Counted from the stretch's first letter, positions 19,701-27,008 are shown. The stretch: 28,993 nucleotides of DNA from Chrysochromulina parva (GCA_002887195.1 PJAB01000353.1:1-28993), one strand, 5' to 3'. Program-made: numbers and translations. The notes: generated from the letters alone by a model not told the origin.

Positions 19701-20268
19701 GGCGTCGGCGATGGGCCTCTTGCGCAGCGCTCAGCTCTGCTTCGAAAGCCTGGCGCTTCTCTGCATCGTACTCGGAGTCCACGGGGAGGGTGACCAGCCC
19801 GCCGTAGCCATCAAACGTACCGCCACGGCTACTCTGAGCTCCTCTAGCGCCTCCGCCTCCGCCTCCGCCTCCGCCTCCGCCTCCGCCTCCGCCTCCGTTT
19901 CCGCCGCCTGAGCTTCCGCCTCCACCTCCACCTCCGCCTCCACCTCGCTCAAAGGTGTCCGGTACGTATTGATCGAGGGCTGCATCACGCCGCAGCTTCA
20001 CGACCTCAAATTCATCATGGGGGCGTGACGCGATTCGATGATCGCGGTCATCGGCGTCGCAATACACGTCTTCCTCAAACCTCGCCTTGAGCTCAGCCCT
20101 CACATGCGGCTGCGAGAGCCGTTCGCGCTCCCGCGCTGCCCATGCCCGTTCTCGGCTCGCCGGATCTGCAGGAGTAAGTGCTGTTCCCCTGGTGGCCGTT
20201 GGCCGAGGCGGTGGAGGCAGCGCGCTCGCCGCCTCATCGGCATCGTCCTCGTCGCCCCACTTCGGCAT
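16792..20268 (-). CDS. Low-complexity, repeat-rich protein of unknown function
   Basis: A 1158-residue frame from ATG at 20268. Residues 1-108 are the least repetitive part and look like a real domain edge: an acidic start (MPKWGDEDDADEAA), a charged helix (ASRERAWAARERERL), then FEEDVYCDADDRD and HDEFEVVKLRRDAALDQY. A Gly run of about 35 residues follows. Next come a 23-residue repeat (about 2.6 copies), a charged, probably helical Glu/Arg/Ala segment near residues 336-416, a 7-residue AERTG(A/V)A repeat, a 19-residue repeat, and Gly/Ala runs near the C-terminus. All tandem units are multiples of 3 bp, so copy changes keep frame. A hydrophobic stretch at residues 1039-1059 is either a membrane helix or an unspliced 63-nt intron. 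I do not recognise the family. The N-terminus is well supported; the C-terminal third could be affected by introns. Confidence 0.6.
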   Translation of the reverse strand: MPKWGDEDDADEAASALPPPPRPTATRGTALTPADPASRERAWAARERERLSQPHVRAELKARFEEDVYCDADDRDHRIASRPHDEFEVVKLRRDAALDQYVPDTFERGGGGGGGGGGSSGGGNGGGGGGGGGGGGGGGGARGAQSSRGGTFDGYGGLVTLPVDSEYDAEKRQAFEAELSAAQEAHRRRQLQQHQKQQQQRVAQPPHMRSEPGVERTMAAMAAMAAPAARPPVVQSSASTPRDNVAMVRSMPGPPVVQPSASTPRDNVAMVRSMPGPPVVQPSASTPRDSVGTDESGNKGGVRRPAPGPSPSVELTSAAPATSSAREADESVDIKAQMVALAEKRRRERQVEEELEAERQRASAAAKLAELDRRRQEREAQDRQEREARAAAAQAAAAAQAAAAAQAAAAAQAAQARATAERTGAAAERTGAVAERTGAAAERTGAVAERTGAAAERTGRRVGATGGCSQPLVDAHSRRVGATGSSGRAGAAEERHSGDRIGIEGDWRESMLPPPLPPPPRLRASAAISSAHHLPRDGGPTIMPHASAHHLTRDGCHSGGAAAPSVWAPSPNDVRNSGGAAAPSVWAPSPNDVRNSGGAVPPSEWSPLAEDTTNVWERTTTHPYPLRTTPATTAASTSAHGGREEVHTGERPGKPSGGRGGAKGDGRGRGVGKGEAAHRAAMAAVDEMLQNRSILGPTAALPSPPPDASTASLVASSSSSRGSRSGGRSHSGSAQDSVGTPSAEAVGASLPASGSVSSVPRSDVGKRPQQKLAPPHPTSGLAVEAAAVASPATAAAAPGDLRRHIDAKRRGAGAATAAVREDGVGARGGAHSGEGGAGGAGGAGGAGGAGPRREGRSGDDGRCILEPCNLPLMSAPPLVHSLPKRSSAPAVAAKSSGDVRPAPQPDSQPGLKTKAASSSGTPDASVTRAITAVTEAADVAAQARGVNARTIVMAAAHALGIRPQNEHAAILALSGLVSTLPPRPAPAAASRASDRREPPRLSAAAGAAGAAGAAGAAGAAGAAGATAAGATTGASNALVVVLTLVPISSMLLSLQLRVQVATGLGGRQEPLASGKSRSRPGRTRGGHGGRDSNGLVGAATKADEGVRSQPEVRGGSHGNGSGSARASAHGQGSHGGSNGGDGGGGGGGVGRRRRGPKP
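17092..17154 (-). other. Candidate in-frame 63-nt intron or single membrane helix
   Basis: On the minus strand the segment begins GTAGTG at 17154 and ends GTCCAG at 17092. It is 63 nt (21 codons), has no stop, and is richer in A/T than its surroundings. Translated, it gives a hydrophobic 21-residue stretch (VVVLTLVPISSMLLSLQLRV plus Q) inside an otherwise Gly/Ala/Ser/Arg protein. Removal leaves the frame intact. Both readings are open. Confidence 0.4.
17192..17254. repeat. 9-bp tandem repeat, 7 copies
   Basis: Unit GCGGCCCCA; the first copy differs by one base. It encodes (Gly-Ala-Ala)n on the minus strand within the low-complexity gene. Confidence 0.9.
17722..17766. repeat. 9-bp tandem repeat, 4 perfect copies plus 1 imperfect
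   Basis: Unit AGCGCCGCC, encoding a Gly-Gly-Ala run on the minus strand in the low-complexity gene. Confidence 0.88.
18471..18598. repeat. 57-bp tandem repeat, two copies plus a 14-bp partial
   Basis: The 57-bp period is set by CAGCACCGCCCGAAT starts at 18471 and 18528, with a third, slightly divergent start at 18585. The two full copies are nearly identical. It encodes a 19-residue unit containing VWAPSPNDVRNSGGA on the minus strand. Confidence 0.9.
18892..19017. repeat. 21-bp tandem repeat, 6 copies with a 42-bp alternation
   Basis: Copies start at 18892, 18913, 18934, 18955, 18976 and 18997. Copies alternate GCC and ACC at one position, giving a 42-bp higher-order unit that encodes alternating AERTGAA and AERTGAV. 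That pattern suggests growth by duplication of pairs. Confidence 0.92.
19032..19102. repeat. 18-bp tandem repeat, 3 copies plus a partial
   Basis: Unit CTTGTGCTGCTGCTGCCG. It encodes the AAAAAQ repeat on the minus strand, next to the charged helical segment of the low-complexity protein. Confidence 0.88.
19401..19581. repeat. 69-bp tandem repeat, two copies plus about 42 bp
   Basis: Units begin TGTCTCGTGG at 19401, 19470 and 19539. They are nearly identical and encode a 23-residue unit with PPVVQPSASTPRD on the minus strand. Confidence 0.92.
19592..19618. repeat. 9-bp tandem repeat, 3 copies
   Basis: Unit GCCGCCATG, encoding the MAAMAAMAA run on the minus strand. Confidence 0.85.
19849..19896. 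repeat. (GCCTCC)n hexamer microsatellite, 8 copies
   Basis: A perfect hexamer run that continues imperfectly to about 19946. It encodes the long Gly run near residues 108-140 of the low-complexity protein and is likely to vary in length. Confidence 0.92.
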
Positions 20269-20425
20269 CGTGCTCGTCCAGAACCAAGTTTCGTCAACTC
20301 CCCAAACTTATGCGAATGTGGACCATGGTCGACCGTTAAAGACGCCCGGGGGGAGCCGGAGTGCAAAGTAGCGACGTGCGCTTGAAAGAAGTTCATCAAT
20401 CTCAAGGTTCAATCTCAACTTGGTC
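20269..20425. promoter_or_regulatory. Shared upstream region of the low-complexity gene and rsmH
   Basis: 157 bp between divergent ATGs. It contains a perfect 10-bp palindrome GACCATGGTC at 20321-20330, overlapped by an 8-bp palindrome GGTCGACC at 20327-20334. Promoter role is inferred from layout. Confidence 0.45.
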
Positions 20426-21583
20426 ATGCTCACCGCCTCTGTACTGGCGCTCGTCAGCCGCGGTGGCGTATATAGGGCACGTGCCGCCACGCTCTGCAGC
20501 ACCAGCGAAAGCAGCAGCATCGACTTTGGCACCGAGTACCACGTGCCCGTCCTGTGTGCGGAGGCTGTCAGCTGGCTCATCACCAACCCGGCGGGCACCT
20601 ATGTTGACGGCACGCTCGGCGGAGGCGGCCACTCGGCCGCGTTGCTGCAGGTGCTCGCACCCAATGGCGGTCATCTGATTGGTGTCGACCGTGATCCAGA
20701 GGCGCTAGCCACCGCGGGCGCTCGGCTCGTGCATCATCTCGAGACGGGCCACGCCACACTGGTGCGTTCCAACTTTGGTGCACTGGCTGGCGCGCTGCGC
20801 ACGGTGCGTGGCCCCGATGCGCCGCTGCTAGATGGCATGCTCCTCGATCTTGGCGTCTCCTCCCACCAGCTCAACGAGCCGTCGCGCGGCTTCTCCTTTA
20901 TGCGCGATGGGCCGCTCGACATGCGAATGGCCCAGACGGCGACCGCGTCGGGCACTGACAGCAACAGCAGCGGCGACGGTGGCGTGCGGTTGGACGTCCG
21001 GGACGCCGAGCGCGCTCGCCGCGCGGAGCCGCTGACGGCCGCGACGATCGTCAACCAATGGGACGAGAAAGCGCTCGCCGACGTGTTGTGGAAGTACGGC
21101 GAGGAGCGCGAGAGCCGACGCATCGCGCGCTCGATCGTGGCGGCTCGGCCGTTACACAGCACGGCGGAGCTCGTCGAGGTGCTGAAGACCGCGGGCACGA
21201 AGAACTACGAGCCCAAGGAGGTGAGGAACCGGCTCTCGCGGGTCTTCCAGGCGCTTCGTATTGAGGTCAACCAGGAGATGGCTGAGCTTGAAGCGGTGCT
21301 CCTCGCCGCTGCTCGCCTCGTGCGCCCGGGCGGACGGCTGGCGGTCATGTCGTACCACTCCCTCGAGGACCGGCGCGTGAAGCGGCTGCTTCGCTCGGGC
21401 AGCTTTGGCGACGGCACCCCGCCCAAGGACGCGTACGGCAACGAGCTCGCGCCGTGGAAGCCGCTCACGCGTCAGGCCATCACCCCGAGCGAAGCCGAGC
21501 TCGAGGTCAACTCGCGTGCGCGCAGCGTCCGGCTGCGGGTGGGCGAGCGGACGGAGCACGAGCCGCCGCCGGTTTTGAAATAA
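20426..21583 (+). CDS. rsmH: RsmH (MraW) 16S rRNA cytosine-N4 methyltransferase, probably organellar
   Basis: A 385-residue SAM-dependent methyltransferase. The bacterial family methylates N4 of C1402 in the 16S rRNA decoding centre; eukaryotic members act on mitochondrial or plastid small-subunit rRNA. Family marks are EYHVPVLCAEAV (37-48), motif I YVDGTLGGGGHSAALL (59-74), VDRDPEAL (87-94), LDLGVSSHQLNEPSRGFSF (140-158) leading to PLDMRM (163-168), ADVLWKYGEER (218-228), FQALRIEVNQEM (274-285) and SYHSLEDRRVKR (309-320). The conserved core is complete and ends normally. The first 34 residues are Ser/Ala/Arg-rich and precede the core, as expected of an organelle-targeting peptide; mitochondrion versus plastid cannot be decided. 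Residues 169-205 hold a Thr/Ser/Gly and Arg/Ala-rich insertion at a variable point of the family. ATG at 20426 is chosen; the frame opens slightly earlier only with TTG. No intron is needed. Confidence 0.95.
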   Translation: MLTASVLALVSRGGVYRARAATLCSTSESSSIDFGTEYHVPVLCAEAVSWLITNPAGTYVDGTLGGGGHSAALLQVLAPNGGHLIGVDRDPEALATAGARLVHHLETGHATLVRSNFGALAGALRTVRGPDAPLLDGMLLDLGVSSHQLNEPSRGFSFMRDGPLDMRMAQTATASGTDSNSSGDGGVRLDVRDAERARRAEPLTAATIVNQWDEKALADVLWKYGEERESRRIARSIVAARPLHSTAELVEVLKTAGTKNYEPKEVRNRLSRVFQALRIEVNQEMAELEAVLLAAARLVRPGGRLAVMSYHSLEDRRVKRLLRSGSFGDGTPPKDAYGNELAPWKPLTRQAITPSEAELEVNSRARSVRLRVGERTEHEPPPVLK

Positions 21584-22107
21584 TGGAGATTGCGCTTCAC
21601 CCATAAATGCGCAAACCGTGTCATATAAAACCCAACATCGCATAACGTAAACATCGCACATCCCCCCGGAGAGACGGGTGGGCCCCGGGCCGGGGCGGGG
21701 CGCGGGCGGTCGGAGAGCGTGAGACGTCTGACGTGAGAGGACCAGGACGCCGTGAGGGCAACTCATCCGAACCAACGCCCGACCGTTACTGCCGACGTGA
21801 GCGGAGCGCAGGCATCGCTTGGTAATGCCCCATCGAGACGCTCGTACAGCCGTCGCCGATGTATCGATCGAATAATGCGGACTTCGGTTCGTGATCGCAG
21901 ATCAGTGATGTCAGATGCGAACATGAGATTGGATTGAGAACCATGAGATGCGCGACGCGCCAGGCGCCACGAGCGCGGGAGGCGTCGGAGCGAGTGTGGA
22001 CGGTCAGATCGAGCTCACGGGAGACAGATGATTTGTGGTCGGTCCGACGAGCTCGTCGGGCTGCCAGCTCTCGCCCTCAGTAGTCAGTACCCTACTCAGT
22101 CCACTAC
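21584..22107. other. Intergenic region between convergent genes, no gene seen
   Basis: About 524 bp between the rsmH and transporter stop codons. A very G/C-rich stretch is at about 21675-21720. I see no convincing gene, tRNA or repeat. It should contain both 3' UTRs. Confidence 0.5.
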
Positions 22108-24374
22108 TCATTCCACCTTTTGATAGGTGAAGCCAGAGATGACCACAACAAGGCATCCCAGGATGATCTCAGCGCTCATCGGGCCGCTGAAGAGCAGATG
22201 GCTCGCGCCGGTGGTCAGCACAATCGACGAGGCGGTCGCGAGATTCTTGGCGAGCCCGTCCGCATGCTTGATGACGAGGGCGACTAGAATCCCCCCTAGA
22301 GCTCCCAAGAGGGCCAGCACAGCAGTCACGGCGGACCAGCCGAAAAAGGGTTCGCTCGGGTTGTCGTAGAGCGCCCACGGGAGATAGATGAGCATCGACC
22401 AGAAGGCGAGCTGCAGGTTGCGGTCCCAGACGGTAAGGCGCGTCGTTTTGAGCATCTTCTCGAAGTAGACGGTTGCGAAGCCGGATAGGGCCGAGTCGGT
22501 GAAGACGGCAGCCACGCCCACGGCGTAGGCTGAGGAGGACCACGCCGATAAGGAGGCGGCGGCTGCGGCGGTCTCAGCACTGCCGCCGGCGCACGCGCGC
22601 GACGGCTGCGACTCGAGAGAGATGAGGCACACGCCTAGGACCAGGGTGGTGAGAATCCCCCACTTGGGCACACTCAGGGTGCGCCCGAGCATCAGTCGCT
22701 GCAGCGCGGCTGTGAAGAAGACTTTCGACTGCTGCACGATCGCGAACGTGCCCGCGTCGACACGGCTCAGGCTGACGAAGCCTAGAAAGTTCATCGCCTG
22801 CCACGCACAGCACAGCAAAGTATCGCCCATTCACAGCTCAGCCAGGCAGCGCCCATCCACATCACAGCCAGGCAGCGCCCATTCGATGCGCGTCGGAAGC
22901 GCCCAACCCGGCGGGGGAAAGGGTAGGGATAGGGGGAGAGCTGCCATTGGCAATGGGCGTTGCGCGCCCGAAGGGACGGTGGCGCTAGCCCTGGCGCACA
23001 CCAGGTAGATAAAGGCGGGCACGGCCATCTTGCCGCTGTCGAGGATCAGAGAGCACATCCGCTCGCTCAAACTGCCCTGCGGAGCCTCGGATGCCCCTGG
23101 CCACATGCCAATGTTGAAGAGCGACACGCCGAATTTGATGGCCTCGCCGGCGCCGAGCACGGACGCAGCCGACCAGGGCTCCTGCACGGACCGAGCGTGC
23201 AGAGGCCCACGAGGAGGGGCAGGCAGGGGACACACGCACACGCATCAGCACGGCACCTTGGGGGCTACTTGGGGGCGGGGCTGTCGATTGAGGCTGAGGG
23301 GCGGGCTGGCATAGGAAGGGCTGCCATTATGGGTTGCTCCTGGGGTCAGTTATCGATCAAAGCTCATGGGATCTCTCGCGAAATACATGCAGAGGAAATG
23401 TTCGTCATTCCCCGGATGGCGGGCCATTAGGCGCACATGCGTGGGCCGTTGGCCGAGCGGAACTGACGCGCCCTTGCCAGCCAGCAAGGCGGCATGCCTG
23501 CCATGCGAGCCATGTGCGCCATGGCGTGCGGCGCAGCGCCTTGGATGCCTTCGGCACGCACCTTGAGGATACCGGTCGAGTAGCGTCGGAGCAGCGCGTA
23601 GGCAGCGTACTGCATGCACAGGAGGGCGACGCACAGCGTGCGCACGCGAGCTTCGGCCGACCAGAGACCGCCTAGCTCGCCCGCCGCAGCCGGCTTGAGT
23701 GCGCTCTCGTCGAACAATCCCCTGGTGGGCGCGCTGGCCTCGAGCTCGGCATCGCGCGTCTGCACCTGCTCGAGCTCGCGCCCACTTGATCTGCTGCTCA
23801 TGTATAGCGCCACGACGGCTGCGAGCGTGACGACCGCAGCAGCGGCTGTCCACCCTGAGGAGGACGGCACAGGCTCGGCGGCTGTTGCCGCCGTTGGAAC
23901 CGCCAGTGCGGCAGCAGCGGCGGTGGATGCAGTCGGCTCGCCAGCCGAGGCGGAAGAGGTAGGCCTGGCTTTCTTCGTCTTGGACTTGTGCGGAGCGGAG
24001 CTCTGTCCCTCGTCCTTGGCCATGCTGCGAAGCTGTGAGGTGTGTCCCTCATCCTTTGGCGAGGATGCCTTGGACTTTTTGGCCGTGAGGTGGCTGTGTG
24101 GTGACTTTGCCTTTGGATGTGTGGTGCCGCCGCAAAAGGTGCAGCTCTTGCACTTGCAAAACTTGCAGTGGGTCTCTGCCGCTTCCTCTTTGCAGAAGGA
24201 GGCGCACGTCTCATAGACAAAGTCGCCGGTGAGGCCGCTGCTGCAGCTGACATGGTTAACCTTGCCGCCTGTTTCGGCGGGCGCCGCCGAGGCAGCTTCA
24301 GCTAGCGCCTTCCCATGGCCCTTGCCGCCGGCAGATGAGCAGACGAGCACGGCAACGCAGAGATAATGCCGCAT
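22108..24374 (-). CDS. SLC35A-type nucleotide-sugar transporter with Cys-rich N-terminal extension (3 exons)
   Basis: I propose exons 24374-23562, 23181-23002 and 22797-22108, all joined in phase 0, giving 560 residues. The transporter part (about residues 240-560) matches Golgi/ER nucleotide-sugar transporters of the UDP-galactose/CMP-sialic-acid class. It has a first helix ending LLRRYSTG, an exon-2 block with GEAIKFGVSLF and DSGKMAVPAFIYL, then SRVDAGTFAIVQQSK, SGFATVYFEKMLK, RNLQLAFWS and the late GGILVALVIKHADGLAKN segment. Across the second junction, PAFIYL|AMNFLGF aligns without a gap to the family pattern. The N-terminus is unusual: a signal peptide (residues 1-17), a Cys cluster at 44-81 (Cys 44, 57, 61, 70, 73, 75, 78, 81, including CKFCKCKSC), a Lys/Ser/Ala linker, and an extra membrane helix at 175-192. 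The substrate sugar cannot be told. The start at 24374 is chosen because a signal peptide follows directly. The gene is head to head with the TMTC gene. Confidence 0.88.
22798..23001 (-). other. Transporter intron 2 (204 nt)
   Basis: Donor CTG|GTGTGC, acceptor GGCAG|GCG, phase 0. Splicing restores a gapless match to the SLC35A family around PAFIYLAMNFLGF. Without splicing the downstream exon begins mid-domain. Confidence 0.82.
23182..23561 (-). other. Transporter intron 1 (380 nt)
   Basis: Donor AAG|GTGCGT, acceptor GTGCAG|GAG, phase 0. It joins helix 1 (ending RYSTGILK) to EPWSAASVLGAGEAIK, the spacing expected in this transporter family. Confidence 0.82.
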
Positions 24375-24424
24375 GGACGAGGGGCGGAACTCCAGTGCGG
24401 GGCGACACAGAGCAAAGTCCAAAA

Positions 24425-24439
24425 CGGGAAACATTCCCG
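24425..24439. promoter_or_regulatory. Inverted repeat, 6-bp arms
   Basis: CGGGAA-ACA-TTCCCG, a perfect palindrome with a 3-nt spacer in the divergent region. It is a candidate dimeric factor site; no factor is identified. Confidence 0.4.
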
Positions 24440-24482
24440 ATTAGGGAGTGGCTCCGGTGGGAGGTACCGGGTACTACCGTGG

Positions 24483-24503
24483 GTTACATGTACTGCATGT
24501 AAC
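24483..24503. promoter_or_regulatory. Inverted repeat, 8-bp arms
   Basis: GTTACATG at 24483-24490 and CATGTAAC at 24496-24503, perfectly complementary across a 5-nt spacer, near the centre of the divergent region. It is a candidate regulatory site for both genes. Confidence 0.45.
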
Positions 24504-24533
24504 ATTCCGAAACGCTGCAAATGTTCTTGTTTG

Positions 24534-24577
24534 ACATGTGGCGACGATCGCGAGAACATGTGGCGACGATCGGGAGA
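24534..24577. repeat. 22-bp tandem duplication at the TMTC start
   Basis: Two adjacent 22-bp units (24534-24555 and 24556-24577) differ at one base. Each contains ACATGTGGCGACGATCG. Because 22 is not a multiple of 3, only the ATG in the second unit (24558) is in frame with the TMTC protein; the ATG of the first unit is not. Confidence 0.9.
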
Positions 24578-24578
24578 A

Positions 24579-26834
24579 ATGGCGGCGACGGTCGGGGCCG
24601 ATGCCTCACTCGCCACGTCCATCGCGATCCTCCTGTACGTCAACAGCGTGCGCAACGGATACGCCTTCGACGACCATCGTGCCATCGAGCGCAACCCGTG
24701 CGTCGCCGCCGCCGTGGATTGTGACTGGTCCACACTTCTGGGCTCCGACTTCTGGGGCACTCCGCTCGCCTCGCCTCGCTCGCACCATTCCTACCGGCCG
24801 CTGGCGGTGCTGTCGCTTGCGCTCGACGTGAGGAGATCCGGGCCGGGGAGCGTCCATGCCACAAACGCGCTGCTCCACGGCGTGTGCACGTCGCTCGTAT
24901 GGAGGCTCTGCGCCGATGCGCTCGGCGGCCGGGCGCTTCCACTGGCAGCAGCCTTGTTGCACGCCGTGCACCCGGTCAATAGCGAAGCGGTTGCCTACGG
25001 CGTCGGCCGCGCGGACTTGCTCGCGGCCGGATTCGGGCTCGCTGGCATGGTGTGCCATGGCCGCGCGTCCTCCGCCGCCGCCTTTCGCTGCCTTGGCCGT
25101 TCCGAGCCTTCGGACGAGCATGCGGGCGAGGAGAGGAGAGCGCGCAGCTACGGCGGGATGGCGACGGTTGTGGCGCTGCGCTTAGCAGCGGCAGTGTGCT
25201 TTGTGCTTGCCCTCGCTGCCAAGGAGACGGCGCTCGTGCTTCTCCCCGCATGCGTCGTACAAGACGCACTGCGCGTCCTCTGCCCACCGTCCTCCAAAGC
25301 CCCGGGCAGTCGGCGGATGGGCGAGCACGAGCCCGAGACTCAGCGAGCACGAGCCGACTCAGAGGCCCACGAGCACGATCCCGCACCGCTGAGTCGATGG
25401 CAGATGACCAGAGCGCTGACACCGGGCATCGTGCTCCTGGGCCTCTTGGCAGCCGGCTACGTGGTGCTGCGCGTACACGTCATCGGTCCCCTCGCCAGCC
25501 ACTTCCGGCGGCTCGATAACCCAATTCCGAGCCTGGGCAGTGCCGTCGATCGGGCTCTCGCCACGGCGCGCGTCCACTTGCAGTGCGCCCTCATCCTCAC
25601 GTGGCCCTCGGTGCTCTCGGCCGACTATTCGCACGACGCGCTCGGCCTCTCGCCCGAGGCGCTCATGGCGAGCCGCCTCACACTCACCGCTGCGGCGCTT
25701 GCTTTGTACGCTGCGTGTGTCGGTGTGGCGCTGCGCCTCCTTTGGTGCATGTGCCAGCGCGCCACGCCCGTGCTCGCACGACGGCGTGCGCGTGCATGCC
25801 TCGGCTGGCTGGCGCTGCTCGTTCTCGCGTACGCGCCTGCCTCGCACGTGTGGGTCGCCCTCTCCTTCGTTGTCGCCGAGCGGCTGCTCTACGTGCCGTG
25901 TGCGGCCTTGTGCCTGCTGACCGCTGTTGCCCTCGACACGGCCGTCCGCGCGACCAGTGGCGAAACTCGATGGCTCGTCCGCGGGTTGCGACGGGTGCTG
26001 ATGGCGGTTCTGCTCATTGGCGGCGGCGCGCGAACCGTAAGTCGCACCCTCGACTGGTACGATGATGCGACACTCTTCGGTGCAGCGGCCGCAGCGTATC
26101 CGCGCTCAGCCAAGGCTGTCTACCAGATCGCCGATGGGCTCATGCAGGCGGGTCGGACGGCAGAGGCCGTCCCTCTTTTCCATCGTGCCTTGGCCATCGA
26201 GCCGAAGTACCACTATGCCTACCTACACCTTGCCACCGTCGCACTGAGGCAGTCGGACGCTCTTGCCGCCGCGGAGCTCGCCGCCGCTTCGCTCAGGGCT
26301 GTGCCCTCGCCCAACGCCGACGGCCATGCCCTCGCCGCACGAGCCCTGCTCGACTTGTATCGACAGACAGTGCGGGAGCGCAGCACGCACCCCACCCAAG
26401 CGACGAGGCCCAACGCAGAAGGGCGCGAAGACGTCGAGGCGCTCGCGCGCCGCGCGGTGGAGCACGCGCGAGCGGCCGTGGCCACAGAGCCGCGAGTGAG
26501 CCAGCACGCGGCGCTCCTCGGCGATGCGCTCGGGACTACGCGGCGATGGGCGGAGGCGGTGAGGGCTTTCGAGGCAGCGTCGCGGCTCACGCCGACCGAC
26601 GCATCGCTGCCCATCAAGGAGGGCGCTGCTCTGCTCCATTTGCAACGGCCCGACGCGAGTCGGGCTCGCTTCGAGCACGCGCTCCGACTGGCGCAAGAGT
26701 TGCCCGCCAGCGACCCGCGCGTTCGCGACCTCGTGGAAAACGCTCGGAACGGCCTGGCGCTAGCCGACAAAGAAACATCAGAAGACGCAAGCGTGCACAC
26801 GGGCCACGGCGGCGAACGAGGTCGTTCTTTTTAG
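24579..26834 (+). CDS. TMTC-type ER O-mannosyltransferase with C-terminal TPR repeats
   Basis: 751 residues from ATG at 24579. The TMTC family (GT105) are multi-pass ER membrane proteins; animal members O-mannosylate cadherin-type and other beta-sandwich domains from the lumenal side. Family marks are NGYAFDDHRAIERNP (26-40) with the lumenal-loop acidic pair, DFWGTP and SYRPLAVLSL (57-80), HPVNSEAVAYGVGRADLLA (131-149), and a DUF1736-like block at about 304-364 (FRRLDNPIPS then SADYSHDALGLSPEA). Many hydrophobic helices run to about residue 480. TPR-like helices start near residue 490 (AVYQIADGLMQAGRTAEAV, FHRALAIEP) and continue to about 730. ATG at 24558 adds seven residues and is equally possible. 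The frame is open back to ATG 24366, but that would overlap the opposite gene's start and put a Cys-rich segment of unlikely coding character before the first helix. The acceptor protein is unknown. Confidence 0.88.
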   Translation: MAATVGADASLATSIAILLYVNSVRNGYAFDDHRAIERNPCVAAAVDCDWSTLLGSDFWGTPLASPRSHHSYRPLAVLSLALDVRRSGPGSVHATNALLHGVCTSLVWRLCADALGGRALPLAAALLHAVHPVNSEAVAYGVGRADLLAAGFGLAGMVCHGRASSAAAFRCLGRSEPSDEHAGEERRARSYGGMATVVALRLAAAVCFVLALAAKETALVLLPACVVQDALRVLCPPSSKAPGSRRMGEHEPETQRARADSEAHEHDPAPLSRWQMTRALTPGIVLLGLLAAGYVVLRVHVIGPLASHFRRLDNPIPSLGSAVDRALATARVHLQCALILTWPSVLSADYSHDALGLSPEALMASRLTLTAAALALYAACVGVALRLLWCMCQRATPVLARRRARACLGWLALLVLAYAPASHVWVALSFVVAERLLYVPCAALCLLTAVALDTAVRATSGETRWLVRGLRRVLMAVLLIGGGARTVSRTLDWYDDATLFGAAAAAYPRSAKAVYQIADGLMQAGRTAEAVPLFHRALAIEPKYHYAYLHLATVALRQSDALAAAELAAASLRAVPSPNADGHALAARALLDLYRQTVRERSTHPTQATRPNAEGREDVEALARRAVEHARAAVATEPRVSQHAALLGDALGTTRRWAEAVRAFEAASRLTPTDASLPIKEGAALLHLQRPDASRARFEHALRLAQELPASDPRVRDLVENARNGLALADKETSEDASVHTGHGGERGRSF

Positions 26835-27008
26835 TTCTTTTTATGGATGATTATACAGCTTCACACGGTATGCAGCCGTTTCTCTCTTCGCAGGGCGGTA
26901 TCTTTCTCCGCGCCAAGGCATTATTACAAGGCAATGCCTGAGGGGCGCGCTCTCGTCGGCCGTCCATTTCTAGCCGTCCCGTCCGTTGCAGGCCGCGCAC
27001 TCATCCGA

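Larger units (their letters stand above)
24375..24578. promoter_or_regulatory. Shared upstream region of the transporter and TMTC genes
   Basis: About 200 bp between two divergent starts that both serve secretory glycosylation. It holds two perfect inverted repeats and a 22-bp tandem duplication, listed separately. Promoter function is inferred from layout. Confidence 0.5.

Noticed and set aside
18875..19807. 310-codon plus-strand frame through the minisatellites
   Set aside because: Repeat units of multiples of 3 keep all frames open. The minus-strand frame has an ATG and a non-repetitive N-terminus; this one is Ala/Ser repeat only.
20426..21583. Bacterial origin of the window, suggested by RsmH
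   Set aside because: The N-terminal extension resembles an organelle-targeting peptide, and neighbours have spliceosomal introns and ER enzymes.
23350..23853. 167-codon minus-strand frame overlapping transporter exon 1
   Set aside because: Different frame from exon 1, which shows a signal peptide, Cys cluster and transporter helix 1.
24366..24578. Upstream extension of the TMTC frame
   Set aside because: In frame, but it overlaps the opposite gene's start, contains promoter palindromes, and adds a Cys-rich segment of unlikely coding character before the first helix.
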